Positions 8,394 through 17,362 are shown, counted from the stretch's first letter. The stretch: DNA of 64,000 bases from Paenarthrobacter histidinolovorans (GCF_014647595.1 NZ_BMPM01000003.1:434001-498000); one strand, 5' to 3'. Made by a program: numbers and translations. Notes: a model not told the origin generated them from the letters alone.

Positions 8394-9373
8394 TGGTTTC
8401 CCTTGCCGACGAGTTCCAGGAAAACCTCTTCCAGGCCGGATTCAGCGTTTTCCATGCGTATGAGACCCGTACCCTGCCTGCTGACCAGGCTGGGGATTTC
8501 ACGCTGGGCGGTTTCCTCATCCGATACCCGCACCTCAATCTCACCGCGCGGCCCGGGTTGGACTGAGACTGCCCAATCCTGTTCTCCGAAGACTCTGGCC
8601 AGTGCTTCCGCACCGTGACTGACATCGATCAGAATTCGCCGTTGCCCACGCCGGGAACGCAGCTCCTCCATGGTGGATTGGGCCAGTACACGTCCTTTGT
8701 CCAGGATGGCCACGGAGTCGCAGATACGCTCCACGTCGCTGAGAATATGGGTTGAGAAAAACACCGTGGTCTTACCGCGCAGCGCTCCAATGAATTCCAA
8801 CAGCTCCCTGCGGCCCTCCGGATCAAGGGCGCTGGTGGGCTCGTCAAGTAAAAGCAGCCTGGGAGAATTGATCAGCGCCTGAGCCACCCCAAGCCGTTGG
8901 CGCATGCCACGGGAATACTTACCGATGGGTTGATCGATTCCGGTGAGCCGGACAAATTCCAGCAACTCATCCGTCTTGGCATCCAACTCCGGTCCGTCAA
9001 GCCCAAACAACCTGCCTGCGAGGTGCAGCGTTTGCCGTGCGTTCATCCATTCATAGAACGCGGGTACATCCGGTAGGTAACCTATGCTGTGGCGGATCGA
9101 GGTCCCGTTTATCGTCGCGTCTTCGCCGAGAAGGCGCAGTGAACCCGAACCCGCCCGGGAAAGTCCGCTCATGACACGGAGGAAGGTGGTCTTGCCGGCC
9201 CCATTCAACCCCAAAAAGCCAAAGATGGAACCCTCGGGCACCTCCAGGGTCATGCCGTTAAGCGCATGATTCTTCCCAAATGTCTTGGTCAGCCCTACCG
9301 CCTCGATCACAGCAGACGCGCCGGCCACCCCTCGCTCTGGAGCTGTTGGGATGGACATCTGTCCTGTGGTCAT
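8390..9373 (-). CDS. ABC transporter ATP-binding protein
   Basis: About 327 aa. Walker A (GLNGAGKTT), signature (YSRGMRQRLGVAQAL), Walker B (LLLLDEPTSALDP) and switch His (FFSTHILSDVE) are present, followed by a C-terminal extension of about 100 residues like other ABC-2 ATPases. ATG 9373 is chosen because it has an AAAGGA Shine-Dalgarno and starts one base after the USP gene stop; the upstream start at 9475 would add 34 residues inside the USP gene. It pairs with the permease at 7629..8393. Confidence 0.9.
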   Translation of the reverse strand: MTTGQMSIPTAPERGVAGASAVIEAVGLTKTFGKNHALNGMTLEVPEGSIFGFLGLNGAGKTTFLRVMSGLSRAGSGSLRLLGEDATINGTSIRHSIGYLPDVPAFYEWMNARQTLHLAGRLFGLDGPELDAKTDELLEFVRLTGIDQPIGKYSRGMRQRLGVAQALINSPRLLLLDEPTSALDPEGRRELLEFIGALRGKTTVFFSTHILSDVERICDSVAILDKGRVLAQSTMEELRSRRGQRRILIDVSHGAEALARVFGEQDWAVSVQPGPRGEIEVRVSDEETAQREIPSLVSRQGTGLIRMENAESGLEEVFLELVGKGNQ

Positions 9374-9374
9374 C

Positions 9375-9824
9375 TCAATGATCCTTTTCAGGGGAGTGGA
9401 CCACCAGAACCGGGCAGTGCGCGTGCGCAACGCAGGCCGAACTGACCGAGCCAAGGAGAAGTCCACCAAAACCACCGTGACCGCGGCGGCCTACCACCAG
9501 AAGTGATGCATGTTTGCTGCCTTCAACAAGTCCTGCTCTCGGAGACCGTTGAACAAGGCGGGAACTGACGTTCCTGGGCTTCTCAGTACCGAAAGCCTCC
9601 ACCACTGCCTTATCGAGTCGTTCCTCGGCATCATGGGCAAAGCCATCCACACCCATGGCCAGATATCCCTCGTATCCCAGCGGCATCTCCCAGCACCCCC
9701 ACGCTTCAAGCGGTGCATTGAGAGCCAGCGCAATGCGTTGTCCCTGGCGTAGTGCTTCCACCGATGCGTCGGAGCCGTCCACGCCCACAATGATCTTGCT
9801 CGGGTCAAGCCATCCTGCCATCAC
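9375..9824 (-). CDS. Universal stress protein (single UspA domain)
   Basis: 149 aa, one UspA domain. The N-terminal KIIVGVDGSDAS strand and the C-terminal ATP-binding signature G-2x-G-9x-G-S (VVGRRGHGGFGGLLLGS) are both present, indicating an ATP-binding USP. Its sequence is close to the USP at 19244..19690 (shared GYEGY-type segment and SVSSACVAHAHCPVLVVH), suggesting a local duplication. The gene starts with GTG overlapping the flavodoxin stop; the adjacent ATG at 9821 is an equally good start. USPs of this type are hallmark members of DosR regulons. Confidence 0.93.
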   Translation of the reverse strand: MMAGWLDPSKIIVGVDGSDASVEALRQGQRIALALNAPLEAWGCWEMPLGYEGYLAMGVDGFAHDAEERLDKAVVEAFGTEKPRNVSSRLVQRSPRAGLVEGSKHASLLVVGRRGHGGFGGLLLGSVSSACVAHAHCPVLVVHSPEKDH

Positions 9825-10288
9825 GCACTCCTCTGGGTTCCATATTCTTTGGCAATGGACAAGAGTTCTTCACCCCACGCAGTTGCGCGGGACGTCTCTC
9901 CGTCAAGCAAGGGCCCCTCAGTTCCCTTGACGTAGAAGGCCATGGGCTTGGAAATAGTGCTGGCTCCGGCCTCTTTGAGGGTCTTGGTGATTTTCTTGGC
10001 TGCATCACCGTGGATGAATAACTTCACCCTCGTATCAAAGCCGGCCCCAACCACCCCTGCGAGCCCACGGCTACCAAGGCGGGACAGGGCCTCCATCGTC
10101 TTCTGGGTGGGACGCCATCCATTGATGGGGCTTCCTACCACCAACAGGTCACCGGAGGAGATATCGTCGGGTCGGAGCTGTCCGACGGGCAACACTTTCG
10201 CGTCGAGTGAGGCGAGACCCGTTGCAATGGCCTCAGCGATCGACTTGGTGTTGCCAAAGCCGGAATCATAAACGATGAGTGCTTTCAT
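9821..10288 (-). CDS. Flavodoxin-family protein
   Basis: 155 aa with a flavodoxin fold: the N-terminal phosphate-binding loop YDSGFGNTKSIAEAIA corresponds to the FMN-phosphate P-loop (T/S-x-T/S-G-N-T), here DSGFGNT, and VVGSPINGWRPT fits the isoalloxazine loop. The protein would shuttle electrons or act as an FMN reductase/oxidase; partner unknown. ATGA overlaps link it to the DUF3040 gene upstream and to the USP gene downstream. Placement as the second gene of a stress-controlled run suggests a low-oxygen electron-transfer role, which is inference. Confidence 0.88.
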   Translation of the reverse strand: MKALIVYDSGFGNTKSIAEAIATGLASLDAKVLPVGQLRPDDISSGDLLVVGSPINGWRPTQKTMEALSRLGSRGLAGVVGAGFDTRVKLFIHGDAAKKITKTLKEAGASTISKPMAFYVKGTEGPLLDGETSRATAWGEELLSIAKEYGTQRSA

Positions 10289-10614
10289 GACTGTTCCCTG
10301 TTTTTCTCGTGGGCGTTTGTCCCGCCGTGAAGCTTCCCGGACAGAGGGCGGTCACCTATGAAAATGGTTGCCCAATACGTTCCTGCACCCATGGTGAGGA
10401 AACCCAGCACGCCCAGTGCCAGACTGCCGAGGGGGAAACTCACCAGCAGCAATCCGAGCCCGCCGAGCGCAGCGAGGACGCCTCGCTTTATGCCCTTCCA
10501 GCGGCGCCGATTCAGGTTATCCAAGCTCATCAGTGCTGCCAGCCTGGGGTCATCCTCCTGAAGAGCTTTTGAAATTTTCTCCAGTTCGAGCCGTTCGAAC
10601 TCCGAAAGCGCCAT
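10285..10614 (-). CDS. DUF3040 domain membrane protein
   Basis: 109 aa. The N-terminus (ALSEFERLELEKISKALQ..DDPRLA) is the DUF3040 signature, followed by two closely spaced membrane helices at about residues 42-80. DUF3040 proteins are small actinobacterial membrane proteins of unknown function. The gene has a strong AGGAGG Shine-Dalgarno and is the first gene of the 14-gene minus-strand run, reading away from the divergent promoter region at 10615..10740. Confidence 0.88.
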   Translation of the reverse strand: MALSEFERLELEKISKALQEDDPRLAALMSLDNLNRRRWKGIKRGVLAALGGLGLLLVSFPLGSLALGVLGFLTMGAGTYWATIFIGDRPLSGKLHGGTNAHEKNREQS

Positions 10615-10667
10615 GGTGTGCCTCCTGCCTTCACTCCCAGCATGTGTGGTGCCGGGATCAGGAAACA

Positions 10668-10705
10668 GGGCCGAAAGTCACCCCGGGGTTCGGGACCAAA
10701 GACTC
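10668..10705. promoter_or_regulatory. Paired DosR/DevR-like operators in a divergent promoter region
   Basis: Two 14-bp sites, GGGCCGAAAGTCAC (10668..10681) and GGGACCAAAGACTC (10692..10705), lie 24 bp apart between the DUF3040 and PEP synthase genes. Each matches the mycobacterial DosR core GGGACTWWAGTCCC at 11 of 14 positions, and the second also has the TTC left flank. The 24-bp spacing would place two dimers on one DNA face. Both divergent operons could be controlled here. Prediction by eye only. Confidence 0.55.
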
Positions 10706-10740
10706 TGCCCGCACTGTCCTGCACCGCCCAGAATCAAGCC

Positions 10741-13152
10741 ATGGAGCCAGCCAGCGAAGAGTCATATGTCAAATGGTTTGAGGACATTGGAATGAGCGAT
10801 GTCCCCGAAGTGGGCGGTAAGAACGCGTCACTGGGTGAACTCACCACATCGTTGCGTTCAGCAGGGGTCATGGTGCCCGACGGCTTCGCCACGACCTCCG
10901 GCGCGTACAGGAAGTTCCTGGCTGCCAACGGACTCGACACGGTCATCAGTCATTCCATTAGTGAGCTCAGGTCGGGCAGGTTGTCCCTTCGCGAGACGGG
11001 GCATGCCATCCGCGATTCGATGTTGGCCGGGGAATTTCCGGCCGGTCTTATCGAGAGCATCAGGCAGAACTACCGGCGCCTCGGCGAACGGGCCGGGCAG
11101 GAACGGTTGGCTGTAGCTGTGCGCAGCAGCGCTACGGCAGAGGACCTGGCGGATGCCAGCTTTGCCGGGCAGCAGGAAACATTCCTGAATATCTCCGGTG
11201 AGAGCGCGCTCCTTGATGCCTGCCGACGTTGTTTTGCCTCGCTTTTCACTGATCGCGCCATTAGTTACCGGGAAATCAAAGGCTTTGGACACTTGGACGT
11301 GGCACTGTCCATAGGTGTCCAGCGCATGGTTAGATCCGACGTCGGTGCTTCAGGAGTGATGTTCTCCATCGATACGGAGTCGGGCTTCCCACAGAGTGTT
11401 GTCATCAGCGCGGCGTGGGGATTGGGCGAGACCGTTGTCCAGGGAACCATCAACCCGGACAAGTACCAAGTGTTCAAACCGCTGCTGGATAACCCCGCTC
11501 TGGTGCCTGTGATCGAGAGATCCGTGGGGTCCAAAGAGCGGAAGATGATTTACCGCCTGGGAGGGACCGTCTCCACGGGGATGGTGGAAACCACCGATAA
11601 AGAACGACGTGCCACTGTTCTCCCGGACCTCGACATCATCAAGCTTGCGCGGTGGGCCATGTCCGTGGAAAACCACTACGGACGTCCCATGGACATGGAA
11701 TGGGCCAAAGACGGCATCACAGGCGAGTTGTTCATGGTTCAGGCGCGACCGGAAACAGTTCAGGCCCAACAAAGCGGGACGCTCTTCCGGATGTACCACT
11801 TGGGGCAGGAAGGCCGTGTCCTTGCCTCCGGCGCCGCCGTTGGGAATTCCATTGCTGTGGGCCCCGTGTGCATCATCCGGGATGCCAAGGACATTGAGGC
11901 GTTTGTGGATGGGGCCATTTTGGTGACCCGGATGACTGACCCGGACTGGGTTCCGGTGATGAAAAGGGCAGCAGGGATCGTGACTGACCACGGGGGACCT
12001 ACCAGCCACGCGGCCATAGTGAGCCGCGAACTTGGCGTTCCGGCAGTGGTCGGCACCGGCGACGGAACTGACGCGCTGGCAGGCAGGGAAGTTGTCACGC
12101 TCTCGTGCGCCGAAGGAGAAGAGGGACACGTCTACGACGGGATGCTGGATTTTGACGTAGAAGAGGTGGACACCGGGAGCCTTGCCACAACACGCACGGA
12201 CATCATGGTCAATATCGCCAGTCCGGCTGCAGCTTTCAGCTGGTGGCGTCTTCCTGCGGCCGGAGTCGGCCTCGCGAGGATGGAATTCATCATCAACAAC
12301 CTGATCCGTGTTCATCCGATGGCCCTTATCCATCCCGAGTTGGTGATGGATGACGCCGAATCTGCTGTTATTGAACAACTGACCAGGGACTACACCAGCC
12401 CCGAGGAGTATTTCGTCAGTGTCCTTGCCACAGGCATAGCCAAGATTGCTGCTCCCTTCCATCCAAAACCAGTGGTTGTCCGGCTCAGTGATTTCAAGAG
12501 CAACGAGTATGGACATCTCGTGGGAGGCAGCTTCTTCGAACACCCCGAAGAAAACCCCATGCTGGGATTCCGAGGGGCTTCCCGCTACTACAACGAGAGA
12601 TACCGTGAAGCTTTCGCACTGGAATGCCGGGCCGTGAAACGCGCACGTGAAGTCATTGGGTTCTCAAACGTCATTGTCATGGTTCCTTTTTGTCGCACTG
12701 TGGACGAAGCGGACAAGGTGCTCAATGCGATGTCGGAGAACGGACTTGTGCGTGGAGAGCAAGGGCTGCGCATTTACATGATGTGTGAGATCCCTTCCAA
12801 CGTGGTGCTGGCGGAACAATTCGCCCGCCGCTTTGATGGATTCTCCATCGGCTCCAATGACCTGACCCAGCTGGTGCTCGGCGTAGACCGTGACTCGGAA
12901 CAATTGGCGGGGCTCTTCGATGAACGCGACGAAGCGGTGACCACCATGATCTCGGAGGTCATCGGGAAGGCACATGCAGCAGGAATCCGGATAGGGATTT
13001 GTGGTCAAGGTCCAAGCAACCATCCGGACTTTGCAGAGTTTCTTGTTCGAGAAGGCATTGACTCGATTTCACTGAACCCCGATACCTTCATCCGGACGGT
13101 ACCCTTGATAGCTGCTGCAGAAAAGCACGTCAACCGGCCGGACCCAGTGTAG
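10741..13152 (+). CDS. ppsA: Phosphoenolpyruvate synthase (pyruvate, water dikinase)
   Basis: About 803 aa from ATG 10741. Catalyses pyruvate + ATP + water to PEP + AMP + phosphate, or runs in reverse under energy limitation. Visible are the N-terminal ATP-grasp domain (GGKNASLGEL; VAVRSSATAEDLADASFAGQQ), the phosphohistidine domain with GGPTSHAAIVSRE (catalytic His423), and the C-terminal PEP/pyruvate barrel ending in the GICGQGPSNHPDF loop. Length fits the family. The in-frame start at 10618 would run through the operator region and is rejected. It is the first gene of a plus-strand operon with the GH65-HAD fusion (4-base gap) and PfkA. Confidence 0.93.
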   Translation: MEPASEESYVKWFEDIGMSDVPEVGGKNASLGELTTSLRSAGVMVPDGFATTSGAYRKFLAANGLDTVISHSISELRSGRLSLRETGHAIRDSMLAGEFPAGLIESIRQNYRRLGERAGQERLAVAVRSSATAEDLADASFAGQQETFLNISGESALLDACRRCFASLFTDRAISYREIKGFGHLDVALSIGVQRMVRSDVGASGVMFSIDTESGFPQSVVISAAWGLGETVVQGTINPDKYQVFKPLLDNPALVPVIERSVGSKERKMIYRLGGTVSTGMVETTDKERRATVLPDLDIIKLARWAMSVENHYGRPMDMEWAKDGITGELFMVQARPETVQAQQSGTLFRMYHLGQEGRVLASGAAVGNSIAVGPVCIIRDAKDIEAFVDGAILVTRMTDPDWVPVMKRAAGIVTDHGGPTSHAAIVSRELGVPAVVGTGDGTDALAGREVVTLSCAEGEEGHVYDGMLDFDVEEVDTGSLATTRTDIMVNIASPAAAFSWWRLPAAGVGLARMEFIINNLIRVHPMALIHPELVMDDAESAVIEQLTRDYTSPEEYFVSVLATGIAKIAAPFHPKPVVVRLSDFKSNEYGHLVGGSFFEHPEENPMLGFRGASRYYNERYREAFALECRAVKRAREVIGFSNVIVMVPFCRTVDEADKVLNAMSENGLVRGEQGLRIYMMCEIPSNVVLAEQFARRFDGFSIGSNDLTQLVLGVDRDSEQLAGLFDERDEAVTTMISEVIGKAHAAGIRIGICGQGPSNHPDFAEFLVREGIDSISLNPDTFIRTVPLIAAAEKHVNRPDPV

Positions 13153-13156
13153 AGCC

Positions 13157-16100
13157 ATGAAGGGATCACCCACGGCGGCTGCGGCGAGACCCCCCTACGA
13201 CGCGGTCATCTTTGATCTGGATGGAGTTGTCACCCGGACAGCCATGGTGCATCAGCTGGCGTGGCGGGACGCTTACGAAGCGATTGTGGGTGATCCCAGG
13301 TTTCCCAAGCTCAAGCCCACGCGGCCGTTTACTTCAGGCGACTATCTTTCCCTGGTGGACGGCAAACCCCGCGAAGCCGGGCTTATGAGCCTGCTGGCGT
13401 CCCGGGGCGTCGTCGTCGACCTCGGCGCGCCAACCGATGCAACCGGTGACTGGACCGCCTACGGGCTTGGGGCGCTGAAAAACAAGGCGTACCTCGCCCG
13501 CCTCAAGAAGGACGGCGTCCAGGCTTACCCCGGAACGCTGGAACTGCTGGACAGCTTGCAGGCGGCCGGGGTTCCAGCAGGAGTGGTCACTTCCAGCCGC
13601 AATGCCACACCTGTACTGGCCGCAGCGGGAATGACCGAAACCTTCGCCGCCGTGGTGGACGGTACCGTCGCCTCAAAACTGGGGCTCCCGGGCAAACCTG
13701 AACCGGATGTATTCCTTGAGGCTGCCAGGCGCCTGGGGGTCCCGCCGGGTCGCGCCGTGGTCATAGAAGACTCGGTGGCGGGGGTGGCATCCGCGCGCCG
13801 CGGTGGCTTCGGGCTTGTGGTGGGCATCGACCGGCAGGGGACCCGCCAGCAACTCGAAACAGCTGGTGCGCACGTGGTCCTCAACGATGTGGGCGAGCTG
13901 GACCTGGGCCTGGTCATGAGTGATCCCTGGCAGCTTACCTACGAAGGGACTGCGCCGGAACACGAGGGGCACCGGGAAGCCCTCACGACGCTGGGCAACG
14001 GATACATGGGTGTCCGGGGGGCTGTTTCCGAGGGCAGACGGGAGTCGCGCTATGCCGGCATGTATCTGGCCGGTGTCTACAACAGGGTGGTCGCCAAGAC
14101 GGGCGGGGAATCTGTTATCGAAGAACACATGGTCAACGCACCCGATTGCCTTCCCCTGGACCTCTGCCTGGAGAACGGCACGTGGTGGTCCGAGGGCGGC
14201 TTGCGTTTGGTGGAGGAGCGGCGGACTTTGGACATGGGTCAGGCTCTGTTGGTTCGTCATGTTCTCCTGGAGTCCCCGGACGGTCGGCGACTGGACGTCT
14301 CCGAAAGGCGTCTGGTGTCCATGGCGGAGCCGCACGTGCTGGCTGTCGAGACCCTCTTGACGCCACTTGGCTGGAACGGAACAATTTCGGTGCGGGCCGG
14401 CGTTGATGCCGGCACCAGAAATGCGAACCTGCCCGAGCCGGCACTTGGAACCCACGCCCACCTGCGCGACAAGACGGCAGGAAGCCGCGGTGGCCCAAGC
14501 TGCGATCTTCTGGTCGAAGCTGAAACCAGCCAGAGCCAAGTACGTATTGCTATTGCCTTCCATGCAGATACCTCAGGGAAGGCCAGGTCTCCTGGAAGCG
14601 TCAAGGCGTTCCACTTCCTCACTTTTGACGTTGCTTGCACTGATGGTGCGCCAACCGCCCTAACCAAGGTTGCCGCTGTCGTGACCTCCCGGGACAAGCC
14701 CATATCGTCCGCGGCTACGGCCGCTTCGGCTGTTCTTGCGAGGGCCGGCACAAACTTTGAAGCCCTGCTCAGCTCCCATGTGGCCGCGTGGAAGCGGACC
14801 CTTCGGCCCTTCCTGGTGGAACTCGACTCTTCCACCCAGGTCCAATTGGTCATGAACCTTCATCTTTTCCACCTCCTGCAGACCCTGACGTGCCATACGG
14901 CGGAGCTCGACGCCGGTGTTCCGGCCAGGGGACTGCACGGCGAGGGATATCGGGGGCATGTCTTTTGGGACGAGCTCTTCGTCCTGCCCGTTCTTACGGC
15001 CAGAACCCCCGAGGTGGCCCGGGCGCTGATCGAATACCGCTGGAGGCGGCTCCCGGCAGCAAGGCAAGCGGCGTACAGGCTCGGTTTGCCCGGAGCAATG
15101 TTCCCGTGGCAAAGCGGCAGCGACGGCAGCGAAGAAACTCCGCACTGGCTCTATAACGTGAGGTCTGGGCGCTGGGTGCGGGACCATTCCAGCATGCAAC
15201 GGCACGTGGGGCTCGCGGTTGCCTTCAACGTCTGGGAGTACTTTGAAGCCACTGGTGACAAGGCGTGGTTCCTGCACAAGGGAGCTGAACTCGTTGTGGA
15301 AGTGGCACGCTTCTTTGCTGCAATGGCCGCTTATGACCACAACGATCACCGCTTCCACCTGAAAGGCGTTGTGGGCCCGGATGAGTATCACACCCGCCGT
15401 CCAGGGGAGCCCGATCCGGGCCTGGATGACAACGCCTACACCAACGTCATGGCGGCATGGACCTGCGAGCGCGCCGCCGAGATTTACGGGATGCTGAAGG
15501 GCCATGAGTTGGCCGACCTCACGGAGCGTTTGAGCATCACGGCTAACGAAGTGTCGTTGTGGAAACGGGTGTCCCGGAGGATGTTTGTACCGTTCCACGC
15601 CGATGGTGTCATCAGCCAGTTTCATGGGTACGAGGCGCTGGAAGAACTTGATTGGGACAAATACCGCCAGGTGTACGAGAACATCGAGCGCCTGGATCTC
15701 ATCCTCGAAGCGGAGGGCGACGACGTCAACCGCTACAAACTCGCGAAACAGGCCGACGTGTTGATGTTGCCGTATCTGCTGGGCCATGAGGGGCTCCGCG
15801 AGTTCATGGCGAGACTTGGTTACGCTGTGTCCAACGAGCAACTGGACCGGACTATTGAGTACTACCTGGCCAGGACGGCTCACGGTTCCACTCTGAGCCG
15901 CGTTGCCCACGCCTCTGTCCTGGCTTCCGTGGACCCGGATAGGGCATGGGATAGCTTTCGGGACGCGTTGGACGCAGATCTCGATGACACCCAGCACGGG
16001 ACAACCAAAACGGGTATTCACCTGGGTGCCATGGCAGGTTCAATAGACGTGGTTCAGAGGAGCTTTGCCGGTCTGAAGTTGGGGCGGGATGGTTTGTCTT

Positions 16101-16324
16101 TCACTCCGTGCATGCCTAGGGGATTGCGCGCGGTTACCTTTCATGTGAAGTACAAGGGACATTCGTTGAAGATCCAGCTGAAGGACGGTCGCCTCCGCGT
16201 ATTGTCCGAGGATGGCGATGCCGCCCCCATTTCTCTTCGGATGGAAGGGCAGGCTGTCATGCTGGCTCCCGGGGAGACCAGGAGTTTCAGGATGAAGCCT
16301 GGCCAGAAGGCGCGCCGGTCATGA
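13157..16324 (+). CDS. Fusion of beta-phosphoglucomutase-like HAD domain and GH65 disaccharide phosphorylase
   Basis: 1055 aa. Residues about 12-250 form a HAD-IA beta-phosphoglucomutase-type domain: nucleophile motif DLDGVVT with Asp20 and Asp22, VVTSSRN, and the late acidic motif VVIEDSVAG. Residues about 260-1050 are a glycoside hydrolase family 65 protein; the general acid is expected to be Glu743 in GPDEYH, followed by DDNAYTN. GH65 phosphorylases split trehalose, maltose or related glucobioses into glucose and beta-glucose-1-phosphate, and the HAD domain would convert the latter to glucose-6-phosphate. The exact disaccharide cannot be fixed. It sits between PEP synthase and PfkA, so phosphorolytic sugar use feeding glycolysis is likely. 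Confidence 0.92.
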   Translation: MKGSPTAAAARPPYDAVIFDLDGVVTRTAMVHQLAWRDAYEAIVGDPRFPKLKPTRPFTSGDYLSLVDGKPREAGLMSLLASRGVVVDLGAPTDATGDWTAYGLGALKNKAYLARLKKDGVQAYPGTLELLDSLQAAGVPAGVVTSSRNATPVLAAAGMTETFAAVVDGTVASKLGLPGKPEPDVFLEAARRLGVPPGRAVVIEDSVAGVASARRGGFGLVVGIDRQGTRQQLETAGAHVVLNDVGELDLGLVMSDPWQLTYEGTAPEHEGHREALTTLGNGYMGVRGAVSEGRRESRYAGMYLAGVYNRVVAKTGGESVIEEHMVNAPDCLPLDLCLENGTWWSEGGLRLVEERRTLDMGQALLVRHVLLESPDGRRLDVSERRLVSMAEPHVLAVETLLTPLGWNGTISVRAGVDAGTRNANLPEPALGTHAHLRDKTAGSRGGPSCDLLVEAETSQSQVRIAIAFHADTSGKARSPGSVKAFHFLTFDVACTDGAPTALTKVAAVVTSRDKPISSAATAASAVLARAGTNFEALLSSHVAAWKRTLRPFLVELDSSTQVQLVMNLHLFHLLQTLTCHTAELDAGVPARGLHGEGYRGHVFWDELFVLPVLTARTPEVARALIEYRWRRLPAARQAAYRLGLPGAMFPWQSGSDGSEETPHWLYNVRSGRWVRDHSSMQRHVGLAVAFNVWEYFEATGDKAWFLHKGAELVVEVARFFAAMAAYDHNDHRFHLKGVVGPDEYHTRRPGEPDPGLDDNAYTNVMAAWTCERAAEIYGMLKGHELADLTERLSITANEVSLWKRVSRRMFVPFHADGVISQFHGYEALEELDWDKYRQVYENIERLDLILEAEGDDVNRYKLAKQADVLMLPYLLGHEGLREFMARLGYAVSNEQLDRTIEYYLARTAHGSTLSRVAHASVLASVDPDRAWDSFRDALDADLDDTQHGTTKTGIHLGAMAGSIDVVQRSFAGLKLGRDGLSFTPCMPRGLRAVTFHVKYKGHSLKIQLKDGRLRVLSEDGDAAPISLRMEGQAVMLAPGETRSFRMKPGQKARRS

Positions 16325-17346
16325 GGCGCTTGGGGATTCTTACAAGTGGCGGTGACTGCCCGGGTTTGAATGCTGTCATCCGAGGTGCAGTTCTCAGGGG
16401 GACAATCGGCCACGACTTCGAGTTCGTTGGATTCCGCGATGGGTGGAAAGGTGTTCTGGATGACGATGTTATCCCACTGCCCAGGCCTGCGGTGCGGGGG
16501 ATTTCCGGTCTGGGTGGCACCATGCTGGGGACGTCCCGGACCAATCCTCTAAGGGACGGTGGAGCGGGGCCAGTCAGTCAATCACTTCGCAGACATGGTG
16601 TGGACGGGTTGATCGCCATCGGGGGTGAGGGAACCCTTGCGGCGGCCCGCGTCTTGTCAGAGCAGGGAGTCAACGTCATCGGTGTGCCAAAGACCATCGA
16701 TAACGACTTGGGCGGTACGGATTACACGTTTGGATTCGACACGGCTGTGCAAACTGCCACTGATGCAATCGACCGCCTGCGGACTACGGGGGAGTCTCAT
16801 CATCGGTGCATGATTGCTGAAGTCATGGGTAGGAATGCCGGGTGGATTGCCTTGCATGCAGGGATGGCCTCCGGCGCCCATGCGATCTTGATACCCGAGC
16901 ACAGGGTTTCCTTGGAGCAAACAGCAGTTTGGGTCAGCTCGGCTCATGAGCGCGGCAGGGCCCCGTTGGTAGTGGTTGCAGAGGCCTTTTCACCTGCGGG
17001 ACAGGAGGAGCCGTATGCACCAAGGGGCCTGGATACCTTTGGCCGGCCACGTCTCGGTGGCATCGGAATAATGTTGGAAGGGCTGTTGCAGGAGATGACC
17101 GGGATAGAGACCAGGGCAACCGTCCTCGGACACATCCAGCGTGGCGGCGCACCCACGGCTTTCGACAGGGTCCTTGCCACCCGCTTGGGTATGGCTGCGG
17201 TGGGTCTCGCTTCTGCAGGGAAATGGGGGACCATGGTCTCCTTGAAAGGCACCGACATCACTGACGTGCCCCTCGCGTCGGCTTTGGGGGATCTCAAGAC
17301 CGTTCCGGAGTCGCGCTTCAAGGAAGCGGAAGCCTTGTTCGGATAG
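16321..17346 (+). CDS. pfkA: 6-phosphofructokinase, actinobacterial group III type
   Basis: 341 aa. Phosphorylates fructose-6-phosphate to fructose-1,6-bisphosphate. Motifs: GGDCPGLN at 10-17, GGEGT at 101-105 with Gly104, and PKTIDND at 123-129 with Lys124 and catalytic base Asp127, then EVMGRNAGWIAL. Gly104 favours ATP over pyrophosphate while Lys124 is typical of PPi enzymes; this mixed signature is known from actinobacterial ATP-PFKs. The ATGA overlap with the GH65-HAD gene indicates coupling. PEP synthase in the same operon would normally oppose glycolysis, so the operon may work around pyruvate/PEP balance under energy stress. Confidence 0.93.
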   Translation: MRRLGILTSGGDCPGLNAVIRGAVLRGTIGHDFEFVGFRDGWKGVLDDDVIPLPRPAVRGISGLGGTMLGTSRTNPLRDGGAGPVSQSLRRHGVDGLIAIGGEGTLAAARVLSEQGVNVIGVPKTIDNDLGGTDYTFGFDTAVQTATDAIDRLRTTGESHHRCMIAEVMGRNAGWIALHAGMASGAHAILIPEHRVSLEQTAVWVSSAHERGRAPLVVVAEAFSPAGQEEPYAPRGLDTFGRPRLGGIGIMLEGLLQEMTGIETRATVLGHIQRGGAPTAFDRVLATRLGMAAVGLASAGKWGTMVSLKGTDITDVPLASALGDLKTVPESRFKEAEALFG

Positions 17347-17348
17347 CG

Positions 17349-17362
17349 GGGACTTTGGTCTG
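17349..17362. promoter_or_regulatory. DosR-like operator candidate after pfkA
   Basis: GGGACTTTGGTCTG matches the mycobacterial DosR core GGGACTWWAGTCCC at 11 of 14 positions, with an intact left half site. It lies three bases after the pfkA stop and 167 bp before the DUF1508 start, so it could act with the site at 17428. Confidence 0.45.

Noticed and set aside
11350-12543. Long minus-strand open frame (397 codons) inside PEP synthase
   Set aside because: Fully antisense to a gene with all expected motifs, no homology and no ribosome binding site; a GC-bias shadow.
14660-16021. 453-codon minus-strand open frame inside the GH65-HAD gene
   Set aside because: Antisense to a conserved GH65 domain with clear catalytic motifs; composition is that of a mirrored reading frame.
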